From contig NZ_QUNG01000003.1 in assembly GCF_003387375.1 (NCBI RefSeq), forward strand, positions 62,001 through 126,000: 64,000 nucleotides of DNA. The letters are read 5' to 3'. The position numbers were made by a program, and so were the translations under genes. This document shows, one piece after another, positions 9,422 through 18,565 of the stretch (position 1 is the stretch's first letter; each line of letters starts with the position of its first letter). Under the pieces are notes generated by a model. That model worked only from the letters and a program-made list of their open reading frames with translations. It was not told the DNA's origin and did no database searches. Origin of the DNA: Marinomonas pollencensis. Lineage in GTDB: Bacteria > Pseudomonadota > Gammaproteobacteria > Pseudomonadales > Marinomonadaceae.

Positions 9422-10441
9422 ATGACGAAACAAGTTGAGAACAACGATCTGCCAGTGGTTGCCATAACATCAGGAGAACCAGCAGGCATTGGCCCGGACA
9501 TTATCCTCAGCGCATTGATGAACCAATCATTCAATGCGCGCCTTGTGGTTCTGGCGGACCCAGATCTTCTTCATGAAAGAGCTGAGCAACTAAACCTCAA
9601 GCCCAATTGGATCATAGTCGACACGGCCGACAAAGCTCCTATTCATCAACTGGGAACAATTTGTCTGCTCCCCGTCAAATTGGCTACCACAAGCCAAGCA
9701 GGCCATTTAGATGTAGCAAACGCCCCTTATGTCTTAAAGACTTTAGAAATAGCAGGGAAAGGTTGCTTAAATGGTGAATTTGATGCCATCGTCACCCCGC
9801 CCGTTCATAAAGGCGTACTCTGTGAGACTGGCGTGCATTTTTCAGGGCATACAGAGTTTTTTCAGGCTCTGTGTCATTCAGAGCAAGTGGTGATGATGCT
9901 TGCAACGGACGCGATGAAAGTTGCACTGGTCACCACTCACCTTCCCTTGCAGCAGGTTCCTCAAGCGATTACCGATGAAACCTTAACCCGGGTTATCAAA
10001 GCGCTTAATCACGACCTGAAGACAAAATTTGGCATTCGCTCACCTCAAATACTAGTCTGTGGCTTAAACCCTCATGCTGGTGAAGATGGGCATTTGGGCA
10101 TGGAAGAAATTGAGGTCATCAGCCCAACGCTTGATCGTTTAAGAAGCGAAGGGATTGATTTGATTGGCCCGCTACCAGCCGACACACTGTTCACCGCCAA
10201 ATATCTAGATCACGCAGATTGCGCGTTAGCCATGTATCACGATCAAGGCCTACCTGTGTTAAAATACTCAGGGTTTGGTAATGCCGTCAATATTACGTTA
10301 GGCTTACCGATTATTCGAACTTCGGTCGATCATGGCACCGCCATTGATTTAGCCGGTACTGGCACCGCCAATGACGGCAGTTTAAAAGTTGCCATTCAAC
10401 ACGCCATCAACATGGCCAATAACGCGAAAAAACATTCCTAA
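9422..10441 (+). CDS. pdxA: 4-hydroxythreonine-4-phosphate dehydrogenase
   Basis: NAD-dependent oxidation and decarboxylation of 4-phosphohydroxy-L-threonine in DXP-dependent pyridoxal phosphate synthesis. The chosen start, ATG 9422 (MTKQVENND), lies just after the surA stop; earlier in-frame codons overlap surA. Motifs: AITSGEPAGIGPD at the N-terminus, VTPPVHKG, and three metal-binding histidines in HFSGHTEFF, GLNPHAGEDG and MYHDQGLPVLKY. 339 residues, close to E. coli PdxA (329). The stop overlaps the rsmA start by one base. surA-pdxA-rsmA-apaG-apaH is a conserved gammaproteobacterial order. Confidence 0.96.
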   Translation: MTKQVENNDLPVVAITSGEPAGIGPDIILSALMNQSFNARLVVLADPDLLHERAEQLNLKPNWIIVDTADKAPIHQLGTICLLPVKLATTSQAGHLDVANAPYVLKTLEIAGKGCLNGEFDAIVTPPVHKGVLCETGVHFSGHTEFFQALCHSEQVVMMLATDAMKVALVTTHLPLQQVPQAITDETLTRVIKALNHDLKTKFGIRSPQILVCGLNPHAGEDGHLGMEEIEVISPTLDRLRSEGIDLIGPLPADTLFTAKYLDHADCALAMYHDQGLPVLKYSGFGNAVNITLGLPIIRTSVDHGTAIDLAGTGTANDGSLKVAIQHAINMANNAKKHS

Positions 10442-11238
10442 TGAGCAAACCACAGTCCCATAAAGCACGAAAACGTTTCGGCCAAAACTTTTTACATGAT
10501 CACGGTGTCATTCGCCGCATTGTTGCCTGTATCGGCCCTAAAAAAGGCCAACGAATCGTTGAAATCGGCCCAGGTAAAGGCGCCCTAACAGAAGGCATTA
10601 TTAGCCTTACTGAACGCATGGATGTGGTTGAATTAGACCGCGACCTAATCCCTATTTTGAAGGTGAATTTGTTCCGCTTCCCTGACCTTACCGTTCACGA
10701 GGCAGACGCAATGAAGTTCGATTTTGCTTCGCTGGCGACAGAACAAAATATCCGTGTTGTTGGTAATTTGCCTTACAATATATCGACGCCACTGATTTTT
10801 CACCTTTTGAGCCAAGCCAGTGTCATTGAAGACATGCATTTCATGCTACAAAAAGAAGTGGTCGATCGCTTAGCCGCACGCCCAGGCGACAGCCTGTATG
10901 GCCGCCTAAGCGTCATGGCTCAATACTATTGCGCTGTCGAATCCTTATTCATTGTTGGACCAGAGTCTTTTGATCCTGCGCCTAAGGTAGAATCCGCTAT
11001 TGTGCGCATGACGCCACACAAGACATTGCCTTTCCCAGTGGCCGACATTAAAGGCCTTGAAGACACCGTCAGAATTGGTTTTCATCAACGTCGCAAAACG
11101 CTACGCAACAACTATAAAGGTGTATTGGACAACGATGACTTCGAGGCTTTAGGAATCGACCCTAGCCTGCGTCCAGAGCGACTCGATGTCGAAGAGTTTG
11201 TGCGCATTGCTAACTTTATTCATAACAAGGAAGCCTAG
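10441..11238 (+). CDS. rsmA: 16S rRNA dimethyladenosine transferase KsgA/RsmA
   Basis: Dimethylates the two adjacent adenines near the 3' end of 16S rRNA (A1518/A1519 in E. coli) late in small-subunit assembly. The SAM-binding glycine loop is VEIGPGKGALTE (about residues 40-51), the acidic VVELDRD follows, and the catalytic NLPYNIS motif is at about 109-115. The N-terminus KRFGQNFLHD is the family hallmark. 265 residues. TAATG overlap with pdxA at the 5' end; the apaG ATG follows its TAG with no spacer. Confidence 0.97.
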   Translation: MSKPQSHKARKRFGQNFLHDHGVIRRIVACIGPKKGQRIVEIGPGKGALTEGIISLTERMDVVELDRDLIPILKVNLFRFPDLTVHEADAMKFDFASLATEQNIRVVGNLPYNISTPLIFHLLSQASVIEDMHFMLQKEVVDRLAARPGDSLYGRLSVMAQYYCAVESLFIVGPESFDPAPKVESAIVRMTPHKTLPFPVADIKGLEDTVRIGFHQRRKTLRNNYKGVLDNDDFEALGIDPSLRPERLDVEEFVRIANFIHNKEA

Positions 11239-11613
11239 ATGTTGAAGTACGACGTTGCCGTCTCTGTGCAAACTGAATACTTGGCTCAGCAATCCATGCC
11301 CTCAGAGTCTCGATTTGTATTCGCCTATCACATCACAATCACTAACTGTGGCAGTGAAACGGTAAAATTGAAGTCAAGGCACTGGATTATTACGAACGGC
11401 AATGAAAAAGTTCAAGAAGTAAAAGGTGACGGTGTCGTCGGTGAGTACCCCCATTTGGAAGCGGGTGAATCCTACCATTATACCAGCGGCACTATAATGG
11501 ATACGGTAGTAGGTAGCATGCACGGCAGCTACCTATTTATCGCCGACGATGGCACTGAATTTGAGGCGCCAATTCGTCCATTCACCTTATCTGTTCCCAA
11601 CCAGGTACACTAA
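11239..11613 (+). CDS. apaG: ApaG (DUF525 fold) protein
   Basis: Small fibronectin-III-like protein of poorly defined role, previously called CorD and linked to Co2+/Mg2+ phenotypes in enterics. Visible family features are the N-terminal YDVAVSVQTEYL, FAYHITITNCG, the RHWIITNG strand, GDGVVGEYPHLEAGESYHYTSGT with the conserved glycine pattern, and MHGSYLFIADDG. 124 residues is standard. It lies directly between rsmA and apaH in the usual order, and its ATG follows the rsmA TAG immediately. Confidence 0.95.
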   Translation: MLKYDVAVSVQTEYLAQQSMPSESRFVFAYHITITNCGSETVKLKSRHWIITNGNEKVQEVKGDGVVGEYPHLEAGESYHYTSGTIMDTVVGSMHGSYLFIADDGTEFEAPIRPFTLSVPNQVH

Positions 11614-11623
11614 AGGATTTACT

Positions 11624-12451
11624 ATGGCAACCTATGTCATTGGCGACCTACAGGGTTGTTTGACACCGCTAATAGCCTTACTTGAACAAATCAATTACCA
11701 ACAAGAAAAAGATCAACTTTGGTTTGCAGGTGACTTAATTAATCGAGGCCCTGAATCCCTCGAAACCTTGCGCTTTATAAGATCTCTTGGCACCAACGCC
11801 AAAGTCGTATTAGGCAATCACGATCTTCACCTAATTGCGGTAGCCCATGGGCACAGCCATCTAAAACGCAGTGATACTTTGTTTGACATACTCTCAGCAA
11901 GTGATCGTGACGAGCTCATTAATTGGCTTAGACAGCAACCTTTATGTCATTACGACGCTTCACTCAACACCATAATGACACACGCTGGCGTTCCCCCTTG
12001 CTGGACACTTTCCCAAACACAAGAACTTGCCAGGGAAGTTGAAAATCAACTTCGCGGAGCGCATATTGATGATTTCCTTGCTGTTATGTATGGTAATAAG
12101 CCCAGAGTGTGGGATGACAGCTTAACGGGGATGGATCGCCTACGTGCCATTACCAATTATTTAACTCGCATGCGTTTTTGTGACTCGCTAAGTAAATTGG
12201 ACCTAAAAACCAAAGAAGGTCCAAATACCGCCCAAACAGGCTATGCCCCTTGGTTTACTTATCCGTCTAAGCTCCCTGCTGACTGCCATATTGTGTTTGG
12301 TCATTGGGCGGCATTAGAAGGGGTGAGCAACCAGGAAAGAATACATGCTTTAGACACAGGCTGTGTCTGGGGAGGCAGTTTGACTGCACTTCGTTTAGAA
12401 GATAAACAACGCTTTAGTACCCCTTGTTCAACGAACTGGAAATCACTATGA
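11624..12451 (+). CDS. apaH: Bis(5'-nucleosyl)-tetraphosphatase, symmetrical
   Basis: Hydrolyses Ap4A to two ADP and, in some species, removes Np4 RNA caps. Calcineurin-type metallophosphatase motifs are in order: IGDLQGC (residues 6-12), AGDLINRGPESL, VLGNHDLHL, THAGVPP and FGHWAALEG. Start taken at ATG 11624, preceded by AAAGGA; a more distal in-frame ATG at 11549 would lie inside apaG and lacks family similarity. 275 residues, like E. coli ApaH (280). Its TGA overlaps the glpE ATG (ATGA). Confidence 0.96.
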   Translation: MATYVIGDLQGCLTPLIALLEQINYQQEKDQLWFAGDLINRGPESLETLRFIRSLGTNAKVVLGNHDLHLIAVAHGHSHLKRSDTLFDILSASDRDELINWLRQQPLCHYDASLNTIMTHAGVPPCWTLSQTQELAREVENQLRGAHIDDFLAVMYGNKPRVWDDSLTGMDRLRAITNYLTRMRFCDSLSKLDLKTKEGPNTAQTGYAPWFTYPSKLPADCHIVFGHWAALEGVSNQERIHALDTGCVWGGSLTALRLEDKQRFSTPCSTNWKSL

Positions 12452-12768
12452 CTTATTCTTGCATTGACGTCTCAGACGCGCTTCCAATCATCGAAAATAA
12501 TGCCCTAATCGTGGATATTCGTGACACCGCTAGCTACCAAAACAGCCATATCGTTAATGCGATTAGCCTCAACAATGATAACGTACAGCACTTTATTGAT
12601 AGCAGTGACAAGACACGCCCAGTGATTGTTTGCTGTTACCATGGCAATAGCAGTAAAGGCGCCGCGGAATACCTAGCGGCACAAGGCTTTAGTGAAGTCT
12701 ACTCACTAAATGGTGGCTATAGCCAATGGAGCGCCATGTTTCCAGAACAATGCGAGCTAGGTGCTTAA
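12448..12768 (+). CDS. glpE: Thiosulfate sulfurtransferase GlpE (single rhodanese domain)
   Basis: Single-domain cytoplasmic rhodanese of 106 residues, which transfers sulfane sulfur from thiosulfate to thiol acceptors. The active-site loop is [18 protein letters not shown], matching the E. coli GlpE CYHGNSS loop; the second Cys is the expected persulfide carrier. [17 protein letters not shown] and [11 protein letters not shown] are the other rhodanese blocks. The start is fixed by the ATGA overlap with apaH at 12448. In E. coli glpE sits with glpR/glpG; here it lies between apaH and cca, an order seen in Oceanospirillales and Pseudomonas. Confidence 0.92.
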   Translation: MTYSCIDVSDALPIIENNALIVDIRDTASYQNSHIVNAISLNNDNVQHFIDSSDKTRPVIVCCYHGNSSKGAAEYLAAQGFSEVYSLNGGYSQWSAMFPEQCELGA

Positions 12769-12776
12769 TCTCAATC

Positions 12777-13880
12777 ATGTCGGATTATCAGGTATATTTA
12801 GTCGGTGGTGCCGTTCGAGATCAACTACTCGGACTGACCGTAAAAGATCATGATTGGGTTGTCACAGGCGCCACACCAGAACAATTAGAAACAATTGGCT
12901 ATCAACAAGTTGGCAAACAATTCCCTGTTTTCCTTCATCCAAACAGTAAAGAAGAGTACGCGTTAGCTCGCAAAGAAAAAAAACAAGGCCAAGGTTATAC
13001 CGGCTTCATTTGTGATTTCTCACCAGACATTAGCCTTGAGGAAGACCTAGAGCGCCGCGACCTCACCATCAACGCCATCGCGCAAGACAAAGATGGTCAG
13101 CTTATTGACCCTTTTAATGGTCAACAAGACCTTAAAGATCGTCTTTTCCGCCATGTTTCTGAGGCTTTCGTTGAGGACCCATTACGAGTCCTACGCGTTG
13201 CTCGGTTTGCTGCTCGCTTCGCTGAGTTTGGCTTTCGTATTGCCCCTGAAACACTAAGACTAATGCAAACTATCAGCCAATCCGGCGAGCTGTCCAGTTT
13301 AACTCCAGAGCGAATCTGGAAGGAACTTGAAAAAGCATTACTCACAACTCATGCTGATGTTTTCTTTGACGTATTGGTTAAAGCGGAAGCGCTTCCTGCC
13401 CTTTTTCCAGAGTGGGTGTGGCAGCCTAGTCAAGCACTCAGGAGTCAATTACAACAACCCGACTTAAGCGCCGCCCAGCGTTGGGCTATTTTGTGCCAGC
13501 ATACGCCATTGAACGCCTTAGAAGTGCTGCAAAAACGCTTAAAGTGTCCCAATCAATTTAAGGGGCTCGCCGAGCAAGCACGCGCCTTTATTGAAAGACA
13601 AACAATTCCAATGCCTGCGGCGCACTGGGAAAACTGGCTTACCCAAGTGAGCGCCATAAAAAAGCCTCAACCATATCAACGCCTGATTGAGGTTTTATCC
13701 TTGATCACCCGCACCCAGCAAAACCTGTGGCTTGAGTTACGTAATGAAATAGCCCAAATCAACGCCGCCAACCTAATAAAACAAGGCTTAAGTGGGGCAG
13801 AACTGGGAACCGCATTAAAAGCGGCAAGAGTACTGACATTAAGCGAGCAATCTCACCCCTTTGTTACTCACAGCGACTAG
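12777..13880 (+). CDS. cca: CCA-adding tRNA nucleotidyltransferase
   Basis: Adds or repairs the 3' CCA of tRNAs. The class II nucleotidyltransferase head is clear: [13 protein letters not shown] (residues 6-18) and the metal-binding DHD in [20 protein letters not shown] and [16 protein letters not shown] follow. The protein is 367 residues, shorter than E. coli Cca (412), and lacks the HxxxH/HD phosphohydrolase motifs, so it resembles the short pseudomonad-type enzyme. Start ATG 12777 overlaps nothing; earlier in-frame ATGs lie within glpE. Its stop overlaps the converging folB stop. Confidence 0.94.
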   Translation: MSDYQVYLVGGAVRDQLLGLTVKDHDWVVTGATPEQLETIGYQQVGKQFPVFLHPNSKEEYALARKEKKQGQGYTGFICDFSPDISLEEDLERRDLTINAIAQDKDGQLIDPFNGQQDLKDRLFRHVSEAFVEDPLRVLRVARFAARFAEFGFRIAPETLRLMQTISQSGELSSLTPERIWKELEKALLTTHADVFFDVLVKAEALPALFPEWVWQPSQALRSQLQQPDLSAAQRWAILCQHTPLNALEVLQKRLKCPNQFKGLAEQARAFIERQTIPMPAAHWENWLTQVSAIKKPQPYQRLIEVLSLITRTQQNLWLELRNEIAQINAANLIKQGLSGAELGTALKAARVLTLSEQSHPFVTHSD

Positions 13881-14248
13881 TAAGCGCTCACCTTTTTCCT
13901 GGCTATTTTAACCCCTACGGCCCGTGCTGCTTTGATCGCTCCAGGCTTACGTAGCGTCATTACCAAGGCATTGATGTCGAATACTTTTATCAATTCGTCT
14001 GCCAAATGCTCAGCCAGTGTTTCGATTAATTCAAAAGTGCGCTCAGCACAAAAAGCGATGATGAAATTAGAGATCGCTTCATAATCTAGAGTTTTCGACA
14101 AATCGTCAGTTTGTGCAGGCTCGCGATTGTCATGCTCCATTTCAAGGTCGAAGACCAACTCTTGCTTAATCACCTTCTCCCAGTCATAAACGCCAATCAC
14201 CGCTTGCGCAGTAAGCCCCTCAATAAATACAAGATCATTCATGCTCAT
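13877..14248 (-). CDS. folB: Dihydroneopterin aldolase
   Basis: Converts 7,8-dihydroneopterin to 6-hydroxymethyl-dihydropterin and glycolaldehyde in folate synthesis. Features: [21 protein letters not shown] with the conserved Glu and Tyr, [16 protein letters not shown], and [17 protein letters not shown]. The C-terminal half carries the [19 protein letters not shown] block with the catalytic lysine region. 123 residues. Its ATG overlaps the tsaD TGA (ATGA), so it is coupled to tsaD. The folate link with folP at 40930 is pathway-level only. Confidence 0.94.
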   Translation of the reverse strand: MSMNDLVFIEGLTAQAVIGVYDWEKVIKQELVFDLEMEHDNREPAQTDDLSKTLDYEAISNFIIAFCAERTFELIETLAEHLADELIKVFDINALVMTLRKPGAIKAARAVGVKIARKKVSAY

Positions 14249-15282
14249 TGCTCCTTAACAGGCGGTAATTCGGATAGTGGCCAACGCGCCCGAATCGAAA
14301 GATTCAGAGGGGAAAACTGTCCATTCACTAAACGCTGAGCGCCAGCGTAGGCAATCATGGCTCCATTATCGGTACAAAATTCAGGACGCGCATAAAAAAC
14401 ATTGCCGTTAATCTTTTTCAATTGTGATTCAAGCTGTTCGCGCAATCTCTGGTTAGCACTGACCCCTCCCGCAATAATTAGCTGCTTAAGACCTTCTGCT
14501 TCAAGTGCACGGCGGCATTTAATCACTAAGGTGTCCACTACTGCGGTTTCAAAAGCCAATGCCGCGTCCGCTTTAAACTGCTCATCACAGCGGTCTTCAT
14601 CCAACGCACTATGAATGGCCGTTAAAAACGCCGTTTTTAAACCACTAAAACTAAAATCTAGCCCTGGTCTATCCGTCATAGGACGTGGGAATTTAAGACC
14701 ACTTTTTAGTGTCCCTTGCTTGGCCAGCGCCGCAATTTGTGGTCCCCCTGGGTAAGGCAAACCAATCATTTTTGCAGCCTTATCAAAGGCCTCGCCTGCA
14801 GCATCGTCTAAAGACTGCCCTAACAAACGATATTCACCAATCCCATCTACTCTTACCAATTGAGTATGACCACCAGAGACCAACAGAGCGATGAATGGCA
14901 TCTTTGGCTGTTTTTCTTCCAACATAGGCGCAAGTAAATGCCCTTCCATATGATGCACGCCCAGCGCAGGAATATTAAGCGAGTAAGCCAAAGAGCGGCC
15001 AATTGTTGCCCCAGCCATAAGTGCCCCCACCAAACCTGGGCCACTGGTAAAAGCAATAGCGTCTAACTCGGCCTTTGTAATACCGGCTTCTAGCAGAACC
15101 TCATCAATTAAGGGTAAGGTTTTTCGAATGTGATCCCGCGACGCTAACTCAGGCACCACACCGCCATATTCGGCATGTTGCGCTATCTGTGAATATATTT
15201 TATGCGCTAATAAACCATTCTCTGTATCGTAAATGGCTATGCCTGTCTCATCACAAGAGGTTTCCAAACCCAGTACTTTCAT
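14245..15282 (-). CDS. tsaD: tRNA N6-threonylcarbamoyladenosine transferase subunit TsaD
   Basis: Catalytic subunit that transfers the threonylcarbamoyl group to A37 of ANN-decoding tRNAs, acting with TsaB/TsaE. ASKHA-fold motifs: [19 protein letters not shown], the metal-binding histidine pair in [43 protein letters not shown] and the C-terminal metal ligand in [13 protein letters not shown]. 345 residues, standard. It is divergent from rpsU, the usual gammaproteobacterial neighbour arrangement, and followed by folB with an ATGA overlap. Confidence 0.97.
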   Translation of the reverse strand: MKVLGLETSCDETGIAIYDTENGLLAHKIYSQIAQHAEYGGVVPELASRDHIRKTLPLIDEVLLEAGITKAELDAIAFTSGPGLVGALMAGATIGRSLAYSLNIPALGVHHMEGHLLAPMLEEKQPKMPFIALLVSGGHTQLVRVDGIGEYRLLGQSLDDAAGEAFDKAAKMIGLPYPGGPQIAALAKQGTLKSGLKFPRPMTDRPGLDFSFSGLKTAFLTAIHSALDEDRCDEQFKADAALAFETAVVDTLVIKCRRALEAEGLKQLIIAGGVSANQRLREQLESQLKKINGNVFYARPEFCTDNGAMIAYAGAQRLVNGQFSPLNLSIRARWPLSELPPVKEQ

Positions 15283-15671
15283 TCACACCATCTCATTAAT
15301 TTTAATTTCAGCCTATTGTAACTCATCTAACGAAAAGGCGTCAGGTGACAAAACCTATTAGACAGAGCTGATCAAAACCTTTACAATATGCGCGTTTTCA
15401 ACTTTTAAATTAAAAGGCAGGTGATTTTTCTAGTTTGGCTCAGGCTCTTGTTTACCCAGATAAACAGCGAGAAGAGATACCAAACCCCTCTTATTAAAGA
15501 CATCAATACATTACAGACGCGAAATAGTCTGTTCAGGGTAAGAAAAATCGATCTTATGTAGATCTCACTCTGTCCAACAAAAGCGCGCTTTGAAAGCCTG
15601 TCAAATACAGGTATGATTCACGCCGTTTTTGTGAACACTTAAACTTAAAAAAACATTTTAAAGGTAAAAAC
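15283..15671. other. 389-bp divergent intergenic region between tsaD and rpsU
   Basis: No gene is supported here. It holds the rpsU promoter (next entry). A possible tsaD promoter lies on the minus strand (TTGTAA at 15381-15386, 18-base spacer, TCTAAT at 15357-15362). The remainder, about 15390-15585, is AT-rich with only short weak inverted repeats such as GATCT/AGATC near 15560. Confidence 0.6.
15590..15617 (+). promoter_or_regulatory. Putative sigma70 promoter of rpsU
   Basis: TTGAAA at 15590-15595, 16-base spacer, TATGAT at 15612-15617. This predicts a start about 48 bases before the rpsU ATG, as expected for a strongly expressed ribosomal gene. Confidence 0.65.
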
Positions 15672-15887
15672 ATGCCAGCTGTAAAAGTAAAAGATAACGA
15701 ACCATTTGACATCGCTCTACGTCGCTTCAAACGCTCTTGTGAAAAAGCAGGCGTTTTGGCTGAAGTTCGTCGTCGTGAATGCTACGAAAAACCAACTACA
15801 CTTCGCAAACGTGCTGCAGCCGCTGCTGTTAAACGTCACGCTAAGAAAGTTTCTCGTGAGCAGAAAAAATTCCAACGTTTGTACTAG
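15672..15887 (+). CDS. rpsU: 30S ribosomal protein S21
   Basis: Small, very basic ribosomal protein needed for translation initiation complexes. [20 protein letters not shown] at the N-terminus and [15 protein letters not shown] near the C-terminus are diagnostic; 71 residues is the family length. ATG preceded by AAAGGT. First gene of the macromolecular synthesis cluster rpsU-(yqeY)-dnaG-rpoD. A strong terminator directly downstream implies that dnaG and rpoD are transcribed by read-through or from their own promoters, as in E. coli. Confidence 0.98.
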
Positions 15888-15957
15888 GCCGATCTGCCGT
15901 TTGGCAATTTGCTAAAAAACAAATGTTTTGCCTAGACGCTCGATGCATTTAGGCTTA

Positions 15958-15993
15958 TAAAAACGGCTAGTTAATTAACTAGCCGTTTTTTTT
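15958..15993 (+). terminator. Intrinsic terminator after rpsU
   Basis: Perfect stem AAAACGGCTAGTTAA / TTAACTAGCCGTTTT followed by eight T. It separates rpsU from yqeY-dnaG-rpoD, analogous to the partial terminator between rpsU and dnaG in E. coli. Confidence 0.9.
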
Positions 15994-16031
15994 GCTTATA
16001 TACTTGCCTACTAGAAAGTAAAGAGGATCCC

Positions 16032-16478
16032 ATGTCAGACTTAAAAAAACACATTTCCGATACCCTTAAAGCGGCCATGCGCGCAAAAGAAAAACAGCGT
16101 GTAACCGTAATTCGTACCATTTTATCTGAATGTAAAAAAATCGAAGTGGACGAACGTATTGAACTAGATGACGCACGCGTATTAGCCGTTCTAGACAAAA
16201 TGAACAAACAACGCAAAGACTCTACTCAACAGTTTATTGATGGCGGCCGTGAAGACCTAGCCAAAGTAGAGCAAGAAGAAATGCTTATTATCAGTGAGTT
16301 TTTACCTGCACCACTCACAGACGAAGAAGTGGCTGAAATCGTGAAAGCCGCGATCGCCCAGACAGGCGCCAGCTCAATGCAACAGATGGGCGCTGTGATG
16401 GCCATTGTTAAACCCCAAGCTCAAGGCCGAGCAGATATGGCACAGATCAGCAAACAAGTTAAAGCACAATTGGGCTAA
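16032..16478 (+). CDS. GatB/YqeY domain-containing protein
   Basis: Homologue of the tRNA-binding tail domain of amidotransferase subunit GatB, as a free-standing 148-residue protein. Its function is not established, though tRNA binding or a role in tRNA-dependent amidation is suggested by the domain. Motifs: TLKAAMRAKEKQRVTVIRTILSE, RKDSTQQFIDGGREDLA, EEMLIISEFLPAPLTDEEV and the C-terminal QMGAVMAIVKPQAQGRAD. Insertion of this gene between rpsU and dnaG is common in gammaproteobacteria outside the Enterobacterales. RBS AGAGGA. Five bases separate it from the dnaG start. Confidence 0.92.
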   Translation: MSDLKKHISDTLKAAMRAKEKQRVTVIRTILSECKKIEVDERIELDDARVLAVLDKMNKQRKDSTQQFIDGGREDLAKVEQEEMLIISEFLPAPLTDEEVAEIVKAAIAQTGASSMQQMGAVMAIVKPQAQGRADMAQISKQVKAQLG

Positions 16479-16482
16479 TATT

Positions 16483-18450
16483 ATGGCTGGACGCATCCCC
16501 GATCAATTTATTGATGAGCTGCTGGCTCGAACCGACCTAACTGACGTGGTTGCGTCCCGCATTAGCCTAAAAAAAACAGGGCAAAACTACAGTGCACTTT
16601 GCCCTTTTCATAACGAGAAAAGCCCTTCTTTTAGCCTCAACCCCAACAAACAATTTTATTATTGCTTTGGCTGTGGCGCAGGCGGCAACGCCATCTCTTT
16701 CGTAATGGAGCATGACCATCTGGACTTTATCGAAGCGATAGAGCTGCTGGCAAAAGAGGCAGGCATGGAAGTACCTCGAGACCAAGGTGCTCCCGACCGT
16801 TACGAACAAAATGCAGAGTTGCTCAAACGCCTTTCAGAAAGCGCACAATTTTATCAGCAGCAATTAACCCAACACCCAGATAAGAAAAAAGCCACCGACT
16901 ACCTATCGAGAGACCGCGGACTATCCGGTCAGATAGCCAAAATATTCGGCTTAGGTTTTGCGCCTCCTGGCTGGGACAACCTACTGAAACACATAGGCAC
17001 ACGAGCCGAAAGCCAAGAACAGCTGCTTCACGGAGGCATGCTAGTAGAAAAGAAAGACCAACCTGGTCATTATTACGACCGTTTTCGCGATCGGATTATT
17101 TTTCCTATTCGCGACTCTCGAGGTCGTGTTATTGCCTTTGGTGGCCGAGCTTTTGGCGATGAAAAACCCAAGTATCTGAACTCTCCAGAAACCCCTGTTT
17201 TTCACAAGAACCAAGAGCTATACGGGCTTTTTGAAGCCAAGCAAAACACCCCAGTGCTGGATCAAATTATCGTAGTGGAAGGCTATATGGACGTTATCGT
17301 CCTTGCCCAACACGGTATCACCAACGCTGTCGCCACGCTTGGCACTTCGGTAAATAGCCAACACATCCGTAAACTCTTCAAATTGGTCAGTAAAGTGGTG
17401 CTGTGTTTTGATGGCGATAAGGCGGGACGCGCGGCAGCTATTCGCGGTTTAGAAGCCGCACTTCCTGTTATGCAGGACGAAAAGCAAATTCGCTTTCTCT
17501 TTTTGCCTGAGGGTGAAGACCCTGATTCCCTAGTAAGAAAAGAAGGCAAAGAAGCGTTCAACAATCGCTTAGCCGACGCCTCCTCCCTTTCTCACGCTTT
17601 GTTTGAGCACGCCAGAAATCAAGTCACTTTAGGCGATGAAGAAGGCGAAGCGCAATTTACACGCAACGCCATGGGCTTAATCCAACAAATCCCTAAAGAG
17701 CTAACGTTTCGCTCGGTACTTATTCGCCAATTGAGCGAACAATCTGGCATCGACAGTGAGACACTCAGCAACACCAACATTAAAACTCGCCCCAACACGT
17801 CAACAAATGACACAAGCTATGCTAGCTCATCGAGCCACACCATGGACGTCTCCTATGAACAAGGCGCACCAGACTATCAGCACTATGACATGGCGCCATC
17901 CTTTGATGAGTATGACGACTACCAAGCAACGGGCAGCCAACCTGAATATAAACCAACAAAAAACACGTCATTTAAAAAACCTTTTAAAAAAGGCAAATTT
18001 CATAACAATGAACCAGAATTGCCGCCAGCACCACCCAGTTTAAGTCGTCTAGCAAAGGCTTCTTTGTGTCTTTTACTACACCCACACATAGCCAAAGAAA
18101 TAGAAATCCCCGACCCGATTGTCAATAAAGCCGAAGGGCATCTACAGCTGCTATGCAAGATTTGGCGCTACTTCCACAAGCACCCTAAGCACAATGTTGG
18201 GCATTTTTTGGTGGATTTAACAGATCCGGATATGAGCAATGCAGTGCTTAAACTACTCAACCATAACGACGCACCGATTCAGTTAAAATTACCTCACCCA
18301 CAACAAGAGGTAATCGACGTAATTGCCAAGTTAGAAAAAAATCTTGGTATGGAGTCCTTGAAAAATGGCGCAAGTGATTCCATAAATACAGAACAAGAAA
18401 AGCAAGATTGGCGGAATAGAATAGAACAAATCCGACGAAAAAAATCATAA
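16483..18450 (+). CDS. dnaG: DNA primase DnaG
   Basis: Makes RNA primers for chromosome replication. Start taken at ATG 16483 (MAGRIPDQFIDELL), the conserved N-terminus. Zinc-ribbon ligands are Cys40-His43-Cys61-Cys64, the same spacing as in E. coli. The TOPRIM core has VVEGYMDVIVLAQHG (about 265) and LCFDGDKAGRAAA (about 307). A low-complexity Ser/Thr/Tyr-rich linker (about 430-515) precedes the C-terminal helicase-binding domain. The 655-residue protein is longer than E. coli DnaG (581), mostly through that linker. Confidence 0.97.
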   Translation: MAGRIPDQFIDELLARTDLTDVVASRISLKKTGQNYSALCPFHNEKSPSFSLNPNKQFYYCFGCGAGGNAISFVMEHDHLDFIEAIELLAKEAGMEVPRDQGAPDRYEQNAELLKRLSESAQFYQQQLTQHPDKKKATDYLSRDRGLSGQIAKIFGLGFAPPGWDNLLKHIGTRAESQEQLLHGGMLVEKKDQPGHYYDRFRDRIIFPIRDSRGRVIAFGGRAFGDEKPKYLNSPETPVFHKNQELYGLFEAKQNTPVLDQIIVVEGYMDVIVLAQHGITNAVATLGTSVNSQHIRKLFKLVSKVVLCFDGDKAGRAAAIRGLEAALPVMQDEKQIRFLFLPEGEDPDSLVRKEGKEAFNNRLADASSLSHALFEHARNQVTLGDEEGEAQFTRNAMGLIQQIPKELTFRSVLIRQLSEQSGIDSETLSNTNIKTRPNTSTNDTSYASSSSHTMDVSYEQGAPDYQHYDMAPSFDEYDDYQATGSQPEYKPTKNTSFKKPFKKGKFHNNEPELPPAPPSLSRLAKASLCLLLHPHIAKEIEIPDPIVNKAEGHLQLLCKIWRYFHKHPKHNVGHFLVDLTDPDMSNAVLKLLNHNDAPIQLKLPHPQQEVIDVIAKLEKNLGMESLKNGASDSINTEQEKQDWRNRIEQIRRKKS

Positions 18451-18488
18451 TTCTTGTTCAATATTCACTCAAAAAAGAGACGAATATC

Positions 18489-18517
18489 TGGATAAAACTG
18501 ATTGATTTTGTTATAAT
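18489..18517 (+). promoter_or_regulatory. Putative sigma70 promoter of rpoD
   Basis: TGGATA at 18489-18494, 17-base spacer, consensus TATAAT at 18512-18517, lying in the 115-base dnaG-rpoD gap. It would give rpoD its own transcript. Confidence 0.65.
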
Positions 18518-18565
18518 CCGCTGCTTGCAAAACTCCCAAACGAATTTCTAACGATAGGTTGTCGA

